From Flavobacterium praedii (GTDB taxonomy: Bacteria > Bacteroidota > Bacteroidia > Flavobacteriales > Flavobacteriaceae), in assembly GCF_026810365.1 (NCBI RefSeq), contig NZ_CP113948.1, positions 324,001 to 388,000 of the forward strand: DNA of 64,000 nucleotides, written 5' to 3'. Under the pieces are notes generated by a model, which worked only from the letters and a program-made list of their open reading frames with translations, ran no database searches and was not told where the DNA came from. Positions 53,571 through 62,400 of this stretch are shown piece after piece. A program made the translations under genes and the position numbers. Each line of letters starts with the position of its first letter. Position 1 is the first letter of the stretch.

Positions 53571-54491
53571 TTACTTTTTTAATAAAAATAACAATGGAAT
53601 ATCCAATCGTTTTGCCCAAGCTACTTCCGAATGGTTTTCTCCAGGGAAGAATTTGGTCTGCCAGTTTTTATTGGTAAAACCTTTCGCTTTCATTACAATA
53701 TCTACTTTTTCTTGTAAAGGTTTATACATCGCATCAAGGGTTTGATCTCCGTAATCAAAATATATTTTATGGTCTTTTGGATTGGGAAGATTTGCATTTA
53801 GATAATTCACAAAAGCATCTGGAATAGGATTGTTCGCAACAGTAAAAGTTCCAGGCCAGTGCGTTGATAAACAAGCAGTACCGCCAAAGACTTTTGGATA
53901 TTCACAAATGGCGTACATCGAAATTAGTCCACCCATACTGGAACCCGCTATAAATGTGTTCTTTTGATCAGGCTTAGTTGAGAAATTTTTATCAATAAAA
54001 GGTTTTAATTCGGTTACTAGAAATTTCAAATACAAATCGGAATAGGGTTGGAACGTTTCTTTGGTTCTACCTGCTTTTTGTAATTGAGCCGTGACCGTAT
54101 CTTTTTGAATTTGGGTCAAACTTTCAAAAGGTTTTTGTGGAAAATATTCTGGATGGCGTTTTGGTCCGTTATTCCAAATTCCAACAACTATGAATTTTTG
54201 AGTTTTGCCTTCAGCGATTAATTTCCCTGCGATTTCATCAACTTCCCAAGCTTGTTTGTTCCAAGTGCTTTCGGCATCATACAATGCTTGACCGTCATTC
54301 ATGTATAAAACGGCATATTTTTCTTTGTTGGAATATCCGTCAGGTAACCAAATATCGATGTTACGGGCATCAACCAGTTTGGATTGAAAATTTGCAAAGC
54401 GTTGTACTTTTCCAGAAGTGACTTTTACTTCTTGTGCGTTGGATAAAAAAGTAAACATAATTGAAAAGAATAGGAATAGGTTTTTGTTCAT
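53571..54491 (-). CDS. Secreted alpha/beta-hydrolase, esterase D/Fes-like
   Basis: This 306-residue enzyme has a signal peptide (FLFFSIMFTFLSNA). It has the nucleophile elbow GSSMGG, an oxyanion/strand region AVLYMNDGQALYDAEST, and a C-terminal SEVAWAKRL histidine region (GENHSEVAW). It is of the enterochelin-esterase/feruloyl-esterase type, probably a carbohydrate ester hydrolase in the periplasm. It is encoded between the GH92 and GH13 genes, 11 bp from the latter. Confidence 0.8.
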   Translation of the reverse strand: MNKNLFLFFSIMFTFLSNAQEVKVTSGKVQRFANFQSKLVDARNIDIWLPDGYSNKEKYAVLYMNDGQALYDAESTWNKQAWEVDEIAGKLIAEGKTQKFIVVGIWNNGPKRHPEYFPQKPFESLTQIQKDTVTAQLQKAGRTKETFQPYSDLYLKFLVTELKPFIDKNFSTKPDQKNTFIAGSSMGGLISMYAICEYPKVFGGTACLSTHWPGTFTVANNPIPDAFVNYLNANLPNPKDHKIYFDYGDQTLDAMYKPLQEKVDIVMKAKGFTNKNWQTKFFPGENHSEVAWAKRLDIPLLFLLKK

Positions 54492-54502
54492 TTTGATAAT
54501 TT

Positions 54503-56338
54503 TTATTTTATTTCAAGAATTAAAGCCGCTTTTGGAGCTATTTCTAAAGAGTTGTTGACTGCTATTTCTGTATTGGTAATGATTTCTTTGGCTTTGAACA
54601 TATTAGGAATCATTTGTTGGTATTTATTCATATCAAGAGTAACTTTGTCTTTGTTTTTATTCAAGATCACCATCACTTTTTCTTTGTCATTGTATCTAAA
54701 ATAAACGTAAACATCATTCTTTTCTGGAGCATAATGTGTAAATTTTCCGTTATGAATGACAGTTGCATTTTTTCTCCAATTCAGTAAATTGCTCAAGTAT
54801 TTTTGAGCTTCTAGTTCTTTGGGTTCCATTCCTTTTCCTGTAACGGCATTCTTAGTATCTCCTGCCCAGCCTCCATAAAAATCAGCTCTTCTTTGACCAT
54901 CGTTGCCTGATTTTTCATTGGTAAATAATAATTCGGTTCCATAATAAAATTCTGGAATTCCTCTCATTGTGGTGTATAGTGCCATGGCGATTTTCCAGTT
55001 ATCAAGGTCTTTATTCAACCTAGAATAAATACGATCCATATCGTGATTGTCTGGGAAAATCAATAAATTATTTGGATTTGGATATAGATAATCTTGCCCC
55101 ATTCCTTTATAGGATTCTTTCCAAGTAGATTCCCAATCATTTTTTGTGGTGAGTGCTTTTACTAAGTTTTCTGTTAAAGCAAAATCCATTAAAGAAGGCA
55201 AATAGCATTTATAGCCATCTACATTCACTTTGTCTTTTTGCCAATAGGCCGAAAGCTCGGTTACTGTGGTCATTTCTTCTCCTACTATATTAAAATTAGG
55301 ATATTCGTCCAAAACAGCTTTGGTCCATTTGCCTAAGAAATCTTTATCAGCATAAGAGAAAGTATCTTCTCTAAAACCAGATAGTCCCGCATATTCTATC
55401 CACCAAATAGTGTTTTGAATCAGGAAACTCGCCATAAAAGGATTTCTCTGGTTGAGATCTGGCATGTGTAGGTCAAACCAACCATCTGTATAACCAATTT
55501 TATCTTGTTCGGTTGCGTAAGGGTCTAACAAAGTCGATTTGATATGATTGGTACTTGTTTTGGTTTCCTGAAAATTAAGCCAGTCTTTCATCGGTAAGTC
55601 TTTGACAAAATAATATTCGGAACCACAATGATTGAGTACTACATCCCAAATTACACCAATGTTTCTTTTTTTTGCTTCAGTCACCAGTCTTTTGAAATCT
55701 TCATTAGTACCATATCGGCTGTCAATTTTGTAAAAATCAGTTGCGGCATACCCGTGATAGGAATATTTTGGCATATTGTTTTCTGCAAGCGGTGTGTTCC
55801 AAATTTGAGTGTAGCCTAAGCTTTTTATATAATCTAAATTGTTGATGATTCCTTGAATATCACCTCCGTGTCTGCCGCTTTCATCCGAGCGATTGGCTTT
55901 TTCTAAGCTTTCGGGAGTATTGTCATTTTTGGGATCTCCATTGGCAAAACGGTCGGGCATGATTAAGAGTATGGCATCTTTTGGAGAGAAACTAGCTCGA
56001 TTTGCACTATTGTTTTCTCTCGCCAATAATGGAAAATCTTTAGTAATTATAGTTTTGCCCTTTTTCTGGAATTCGATTTTAGCCGTTCCTGCTTTGGTTT
56101 GAGGACTTATATCGATAGTGACAAACAAATAATTAGGATTTTCTACCTTTTCGGTTTTTATAATCTTTACTCCTGAATATTTTATTTGAGGTTCTAAATT
56201 TTGAATGTCGGTTCCATAAACCAAAAGAGTTATTTGATTGAGTTTCATTCCAACCCACCAATTTCCAGGTTCAATACGTTTGATTTGTGCGTTTAGACTA
56301 TTGGCTATAATTAAAAATAGGATTGCAAATTTTTTCAT
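54503..56338 (-). CDS. GH13-family alpha-amylase/neopullulanase-like enzyme
   Basis: This 611-residue protein has a signal peptide, an N-terminal beta-sandwich (IKRIEPGNWWVGMKLNQITLLVYG) and a TIM-barrel domain. Catalytic motifs are VIWDVVLNHCG, GLSGFREDTF (nucleophile Asp, with Glu before it where Leu or Val is usual), NIVGEEM (acid/base) and FPDNHD (third carboxylate). The N-terminal form matches cyclomaltodextrinase/neopullulanase (SusA-type) enzymes, which cleave starch or maltooligosaccharides. It forms a unit with the esterase and GH92 genes. Confidence 0.88.
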   Translation of the reverse strand: MKKFAILFLIIANSLNAQIKRIEPGNWWVGMKLNQITLLVYGTDIQNLEPQIKYSGVKIIKTEKVENPNYLFVTIDISPQTKAGTAKIEFQKKGKTIITKDFPLLARENNSANRASFSPKDAILLIMPDRFANGDPKNDNTPESLEKANRSDESGRHGGDIQGIINNLDYIKSLGYTQIWNTPLAENNMPKYSYHGYAATDFYKIDSRYGTNEDFKRLVTEAKKRNIGVIWDVVLNHCGSEYYFVKDLPMKDWLNFQETKTSTNHIKSTLLDPYATEQDKIGYTDGWFDLHMPDLNQRNPFMASFLIQNTIWWIEYAGLSGFREDTFSYADKDFLGKWTKAVLDEYPNFNIVGEEMTTVTELSAYWQKDKVNVDGYKCYLPSLMDFALTENLVKALTTKNDWESTWKESYKGMGQDYLYPNPNNLLIFPDNHDMDRIYSRLNKDLDNWKIAMALYTTMRGIPEFYYGTELLFTNEKSGNDGQRRADFYGGWAGDTKNAVTGKGMEPKELEAQKYLSNLLNWRKNATVIHNGKFTHYAPEKNDVYVYFRYNDKEKVMVILNKNKDKVTLDMNKYQQMIPNMFKAKEIITNTEIAVNNSLEIAPKAALILEIK

Positions 56339-56416
56339 TTATTTTGAATTTGTTCGTTGATAATTTGATCTGCTTTATTTTTTTAAATTGTAAATGTTGA
56401 TTTAAAATATTAGCGA

Positions 56417-58324
56417 TTAGAAAGAAGCCTGTCTTAATACCGTTTGTCCAAAAGGAACTAAAACAACATTTTCTAATTTGTTGGTAGTGGTATTTTTTAA
56501 GGTTACGTTGATTTTATCATTCTCAAATTTTGCATTGTTAGCTTCAATGAATTGATATTTGGTATTTTCTATCGGACTATAAGTTACATCATAAAAATCT
56601 CCTTTGTATATTTTGCCCTTAAGTTCGTTTGCTTTAATTGGTTTAGCAAAAACTTGTGCGCCATAAGTGAAATATTTTTCTTTATTAGCATCTTCTTTCA
56701 TTATAATTGAAGCCTTAAACTCAATTTGTACTTGATCTTCTTTGTTGAATTTTCTGTCTAGAACAATAAATCCGTTTTCTAGTGTGAAGTCTTCTTTGGT
56801 TTCAACTAATGTTGCCCAATTGGGTTTTCTAATTTTCAGCTTAAAGTTACCGTTTTTTGGATTGTAAATTTTAAATGTAAACTTATTTTTAAAAGGATAT
56901 TCAGTGATTTCTTCAATTCGAATAGGATTGTTGTCGATTGTTGTTTCAACTTTGTTTGGAGAAAGTAGTGTAGCAACCAATGTATTATTTCCTTCTTTCA
57001 TCCATGATTTTTCTAAAAAATACGGTGTAATTCTTCCTGCATTTGGATTGCAACAAACGGCTACGTCTTGATGTGCGGGTGAATATTTATAGCGGGTTTG
57101 TTTGCGGTCGGGTTCTATTTCACCATTTTTGGTACCCAACATTTCATACGAATTATCGGTTTTGAGATACGCAATACAAGAATGTTTCGGATCACGACTG
57201 CCTTGAGCGGCATTGTAGAAAATGGTCTCAATTTCATCTGCGGTTTTTGGTTGACCTTCTTTTTGCATTAATACCGTATAACTATCCAGTAATTCGTGCA
57301 AAGAGCAATATTCGTAACCAGTATGTGTTGCATTTGCATTTCTTTCTGCAATCCATTCATCACCAATTGCTCCACCAGTTTGGGTTGTTGCATTTTCAAT
57401 TCTTTGTATATAAATTGCTAAGGCTTTTTTCAATTCAGGATTATCAGTTGCATAAGTGGCCACAATCAACGGACGTATATGTTCGAAAGTATGAACACCA
57501 TGAGATTGTAACTTGTAATTTGGATTAAAAATATTGGCTAATTGAACATCTTTTTCGGATTGATACGTTTTGGAGAAATCTAAATACAGAAACAAAGCAT
57601 AATCCACGTATTTTTTGTCTCCAGTAATTTGATACATTTTGTCTAACACATCTGTAAATGTTAGTCCGTGCGATACACCACCGTTGAATTTTTCACCCGA
57701 TGAAAAAGGACAAGATGCATTTATAGGATAATTTTGCATCACATTGTTGACTGCTTTGACCAATGCATTCCAAACTTTTTGGTCCTTAGAATATTCATAA
57801 TAGGCAAGTAGCCCTCTGTACAATGTAGCTTTGGACCAAAGCTCTCCATTTTCGGAATTGAATTTATAACGCAATTCAGGATCGTAAATGCCTAAATAGC
57901 CATCAGGATCTTGTGTAGCCAAAATACTGTAAACGTATTTTTTTGCTTTTTCTATTCCCGCTTTATCATCAAGCAGTATAGCATTACGAAGATACCCATC
58001 CCACCAATTGGATTGCGTTTCGCTGTTCCACCACATATACTGTTCGCTTCCTTCGGCATCACCTTCTTTTAGATTTCCTAAGTCTTTGTTTTTAGAATGT
58101 TTTTGAAGCCTGCCTGTACCATATATTGGATCATTAATTAAATCGGGTACTAGTTGATCCAAATTGCCCACAAATCCATTAAGATCTTTTTGCATTTGTA
58201 CTTTAATCCAACCATTTGGTTTTATGCTACCAAAAGGTAATATTTGATATTTTTCGGATACTTTTTCTTGAGCATTCATAAAACTAAAGGTAAGTAAGTT
58301 GATTATAATTACTAAGTGTTTCAT
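56417..58324 (-). CDS. GH127-family beta-L-arabinofuranosidase-like enzyme
   Basis: This 635-residue protein has a signal peptide ending near NA. The family's alpha/alpha-barrel is recognisable in LGIYDPELRYKFNSENGELW and GDEWIAERNANATHTGYEYCSLHEL. Two adjacent cysteines, VAVCCNPNAGR, with the Glu and Cys in EYCSLHE, form the zinc/nucleophile site known in GH127 enzymes. It acts on arabinofuranosides or related glycans. It is transcribed away from the AraC regulator, whose start is 124 bp upstream on the other strand. Confidence 0.85.
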   Translation of the reverse strand: MKHLVIIINLLTFSFMNAQEKVSEKYQILPFGSIKPNGWIKVQMQKDLNGFVGNLDQLVPDLINDPIYGTGRLQKHSKNKDLGNLKEGDAEGSEQYMWWNSETQSNWWDGYLRNAILLDDKAGIEKAKKYVYSILATQDPDGYLGIYDPELRYKFNSENGELWSKATLYRGLLAYYEYSKDQKVWNALVKAVNNVMQNYPINASCPFSSGEKFNGGVSHGLTFTDVLDKMYQITGDKKYVDYALFLYLDFSKTYQSEKDVQLANIFNPNYKLQSHGVHTFEHIRPLIVATYATDNPELKKALAIYIQRIENATTQTGGAIGDEWIAERNANATHTGYEYCSLHELLDSYTVLMQKEGQPKTADEIETIFYNAAQGSRDPKHSCIAYLKTDNSYEMLGTKNGEIEPDRKQTRYKYSPAHQDVAVCCNPNAGRITPYFLEKSWMKEGNNTLVATLLSPNKVETTIDNNPIRIEEITEYPFKNKFTFKIYNPKNGNFKLKIRKPNWATLVETKEDFTLENGFIVLDRKFNKEDQVQIEFKASIIMKEDANKEKYFTYGAQVFAKPIKANELKGKIYKGDFYDVTYSPIENTKYQFIEANNAKFENDKINVTLKNTTTNKLENVVLVPFGQTVLRQASF

Positions 58325-58395
58325 TTTTAAGTTCTTTTATTCAAAATTATTTCATTTTTGTTGGATTTTATAATTCGGAATTATTAATTTATGAT

Positions 58396-58445
58396 ACTAT
58401 ACTCAATTAATTTAATTATTTTTATCAGTAAATTGAAAGTATAGT
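58396..58445. promoter_or_regulatory. Inverted repeat ACTATACTCAATT/AATTGA(AA)GTATAGT between GH127 and araC
   Basis: The left arm ACTATACTCAATT (58396-58408) and right arm AATTGAAAGTATAGT (58431-58445) are reverse complements except for a 2-nt insertion. The right arm ends 2 bp before the araC start codon. Its place in the 123-bp divergent gap makes it a candidate autoregulatory operator, or a leader hairpin of the regulator mRNA. Confidence 0.5.
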
Positions 58446-58447
58446 GT

Positions 58448-59293
58448 ATGAAACCCATTTTTGAAGATATAAATTCACATCAAGGCAGTGCTAGTTTTTA
58501 TGCGTATCGATTTCAAATTCCATTTTTTGAATTTAAATGGCATTATCATCCTGAATATGAATTAACCTATATTATAAAAGGGAATGGATATCGATTGATT
58601 GGGAACAGTCATGAGTCTTTTGGAGACGGTGATTTGGTTTTGTCAGGGTCTTATTTACCACATACTTGGGTTGGAAAATCAAATGATTTTGAAGATTTTG
58701 AGGCTGTTGTGATACAATTTTCACCTGCTTTTATTGATTCATTTTTAGGATTTGAAGAGAGTATTGCATTAAAGTTGTTATTAGAAAAATCTAAAAAAGG
58801 GTTGTTTTTTCCAGCTAAAAATTTGGAATTAAAAGCTGATTTGGTACAATTGGTAGATTCTAATGGTTTTAATCGGATTATTGATTTGATTAAAATTTTG
58901 AATCAGTTGACAGTAAGTGAACAAAAAGTATTGTGCTCGAATCCATTTCAAACAGTGAATTCTGCCGAAAGCGAAAATAGAATTAACGTAGTCTGTAATT
59001 TTTTGGAAAATCATTTTGCCGAATCGATTACTTTGAAACAAGTTGCAGATTTGATTCCATTGACAGAAAATAATTTTTGTAATTTTTTTAAAAAAGCTAC
59101 TGGAAAAACCTTTTCAGATTATTTGAATGCTATTCGGATAAACAGGAGCTGTCAATTGCTGTTGCAAACAGATAAGCTTATAAATAGTATTGCTTTTGAA
59201 TGTGGATTTGAAAATTTAAGTTATTTTAATCGTATTTTTTTGAAGAAAAAAGGGATGACACCAAAGGCATTTAGGAAAATGATATTTGAATAA
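58448..59293 (+). CDS. AraC-family transcriptional regulator
   Basis: This 281-residue regulator has an N-terminal cupin sensing domain (HYHPEYELTYIIKGNGYRLIGN, GDLVLSGSYLPHTWVG) and a C-terminal double helix-turn-helix (about 180-281) with NFCNFFKKATGKTFSDYLNAIRINRSC and IAFECGFENLSYFNRIFLKKKGMTP. This is the sugar-responsive layout. It is divergent from the GH127/GH13/esterase/GH92 series and probably activates it in response to a released sugar. It ends before the Flavo-1-like element copy 2. Confidence 0.9.
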   Translation: MKPIFEDINSHQGSASFYAYRFQIPFFEFKWHYHPEYELTYIIKGNGYRLIGNSHESFGDGDLVLSGSYLPHTWVGKSNDFEDFEAVVIQFSPAFIDSFLGFEESIALKLLLEKSKKGLFFPAKNLELKADLVQLVDSNGFNRIIDLIKILNQLTVSEQKVLCSNPFQTVNSAESENRINVVCNFLENHFAESITLKQVADLIPLTENNFCNFFKKATGKTFSDYLNAIRINRSCQLLLQTDKLINSIAFECGFENLSYFNRIFLKKKGMTPKAFRKMIFE

Positions 59294-59320
59294 AACTATT
59301 TTGTTGGTTCAGCGGATATT

Positions 59321-59435
59321 GCATGAGGGATAGGAGTAAGTTACCGAAGTAACACGGATAGCCCGACCGCGTTGCGTAAAGTGGCTGTATAAGCGGCATC
59401 CATATTTAGCCACTTTGCGCAATGGGGTCATGCCC
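59321..59435 (+). ncRNA. Structured intergenic element, copy 2 (Flavo-1-like)
   Basis: GCATGA (59321-59326) pairs with TCATGC near 59428-59433. It carries GAGGGATAGGA, the small hairpin GTTAC-CGAA-GTAAC, AGCCCGAC and a long hairpin (TTGCGTAAAGTGGCT/AGCCACTTTGCGCAA, one G-U pair) with AGCGGCATCC in the loop. Compared with copy 1, the small stem has C-G changed to T-A with pairing kept, and the long stem is entirely different yet still paired, which argues for selection on structure. It lies between convergent genes. Confidence 0.7.
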
Positions 59436-59445
59436 AACTATTATT

Positions 59446-62400
59446 TTACCTTTTTAATGAAAAATGCCCTTTGGCTTCGCGACCATCTTCCAGTTTTATG
59501 GTGTACCAATAATCATCTGCAGGCATAGGATTGCCGATGAAAGTTCCATCCCAGCCGTCGCTTGAGGCAAGAACTTGTTTTATCAGTTTTCCATAGCGAT
59601 CATAAATAATTATTTGTGCTTTCGTGTTTAATGTTTCATTGGCTCCTTTGATGTTCCAATAATCATTGTGACCATCATTGTTTGGAGTGAAAAATTTTGG
59701 AATTCCAAGTACTGCTATAGTTTTCTTTACTGTCCCGCATCCATTTTTGTCATGGATATAAAGATCGTGGATTCCAGGCGAAACGTTATCGAAGTAATTG
59801 GATTCTTGAAATGGTCCAATGGGCAAATCAATGCTGTATTCATAATTTCCTTGACCAGAAACATTAGCAGTTACGGTGTTGGACTCCGATAAATCTGAAA
59901 TGGAAACGGCGTCAAGACGTGCAATATCTGAAGCGGTTACGGTTATGGTTCGGGTTCTGTCACAGCCTTTTGGAGTAGAAACAATTACGGTGTATGTTCC
60001 TTCTTCGTTGACATCTAAGGTTTCTTTTGTTTCTCCAGGAATGATACTGACGTCTTTTGACCAAACATAGGTGTAATTACTTGCTGGAATATTGCCTAAA
60101 AGTCCTGCGTCAAGTGTGACAAAAAAGCTTGGCAAATTGGAGCAAACCAATTTATCATCATTTTTACTGTCATTAATGTCAATATTAGGTTTTGGATTTA
60201 CTTGAAGCTTTATGTAAGCTCCGAGTCCAAAGCAGGCATTGTCAAAATTACTCTCGACTCTTACCCAAATATATTGTTGGTTGGGAGTAGTATTTCTATA
60301 ACTGGCAGGGTTTGGAATTGCATTGGTTTCTGCCAAAGCATCGGCTTCGTTGGCATAGTATTTTATAATGTAATTTGTTGTAGGAGCTGGGAGTAAAGCT
60401 TGGATATCAGTAGTGACACTGCTAAAATCGAAAGTAGCAATACCGTCTTTATCATCATTAATAGTGTCAATATAATCATCGCAAATTTCAAAATTTCTTT
60501 TGAACGTTGGATTGATTTGAGTGGTGGAAACAATTAGGTTCAATTGAGCTACACTAAAGCATCCGTTTGCATTTTCTACTCTAGACCAAATAGTGGTATT
60601 GCCAGTTGTAAAAGTAATAGGATTTGAAATAAGTGTTGCAGTATTTTTACTATTTGCTCCCGCCAAAGTGGTATAGTAAGTAAACTTCTCGTTAGCTGAA
60701 TTTGCCGAAATAAAACTATTTTTCTCGGTTACATTAAAGTTTGAGATCCCATCAGTGTTGTCATCACATTGCACAATGGTTATTGGGGAAGATAAAATGG
60801 GTAATGCTAATATTGTTAGAGTCGCTGGTGTGGTTATTAATCCGCAAGCATTGTTTGCTTTACTCAAAAGGGCACGATATTGATAACCGTTCATTGAAGC
60901 AGTTGTATTAATGAGTAATGTTGTGGTTGTGGTGCCTGAATAACTTGTATTGTTTGGTAAAGTATTCCAATTGATGCCTCCATCTGTTGATAATTGCCAT
61001 TTAATGCCATCTGCATTGGATTCTATGCTGAAATTAGCTTTTTGTAATTCGCACGTAGAAAGATTTTCGGGTTGTTTGGTGATTAATATTGGATTGAAAA
61101 TTATGTAGTTGCCGTTTGGAGTAGTGTAACCGTCAGTTTTTGAGGTAACAAGCCCGTTTGCATTAACAACGACTGGATTGATTCCCAGTTGACCATCAAA
61201 ATTGGGGTCTGTAAATCCAGCTTCAATAACATCATTACAGGCATCATTGTCGCTGTCTAATTCGGTGTGGTTTTTCATACCATCGCTATCTGTATCTGCA
61301 ACGGTATATTTTAAAATTCCGCTCTCGGGAGTTGTTTCTAATGCATCTGCTAATCCGTTGTACCCAAAGATTGTTGTGTCTAAAACTCCGTTTTTATTAG
61401 CGTCTAAGGCATTACTTCCAGATTCTACTAGATCGTAAATACCATCATTGTCACTATCGAGATCGAGATAATCGGGTACACCATCCAAATCCGAATCAAT
61501 TGGGTTTGTTATGGGTTCAAAAATGGTATCGAGTCCGTCAAGATTGGTATCGGTATTGGATAATACTTTGGGATTTTTTTGACTTTCTATGGCATCAGGA
61601 ATTCCATCATTGTCACTATCTAAATCCAATTGATCCGGGATAGTATCTCCATCTGTATCTTTTGGGAGGCAAGTAGCAATAAGTTTGAAAGTTGCTTTAT
61701 TTCCTGCTGTGTCCAAGAGGTTTTTGTGGGTAATTTTGAATGATTTAGTTTGAAAAGATTGAAATTTGAATGTGCCAGTTCCTGCTGCTAAGGGAGTATT
61801 TCCATTTAGACGAAATCGAATTTCGAATGAAGAAAATTGAGTAACACCACTTTCGTAAATGCCATCATAGTTGGTGTCAATCAACAGTTGATTGTTTGGA
61901 TTCAAAACCGTTACCGTTTTGTCAATATCTGAGTTGATGATGTATTCAGAATCAGTATTTAATAAATCAGTAGTGTTTGCTGTTGAGACATATTCTAAAC
62001 TTAGATTTATAGGTTTGGCAAAATTCAAATTATACGTTACAGAAAAACCTTTTCCTGCTAAAACTTCTGTAACAAAACTTCCGTCAGTATTTCCTGTAAA
62101 AGGGATAGCTGCTGCAGGTGTTGTATTGGTAATTGAACCCAAAAAAGAATTTGAATAGGTTCCTGTTGCCACCACTCCCGAATTTGGATTGGCACTATTT
62201 ATGTTTTGACTACCATAGGATTCTGTACAATTTAAAATACCGTCATTATCGTAATCGATATCAATATTGTCATTGGCTAAATCATTATCATAGTTAGAAG
62301 GACATTCACTCACTGGAATTTTATCGGAGAAAACATCACTTACACAACCCGATATACTTCCTTTAACTTGATAAAAACCAGATTGGCTTGGAGTATAAGA

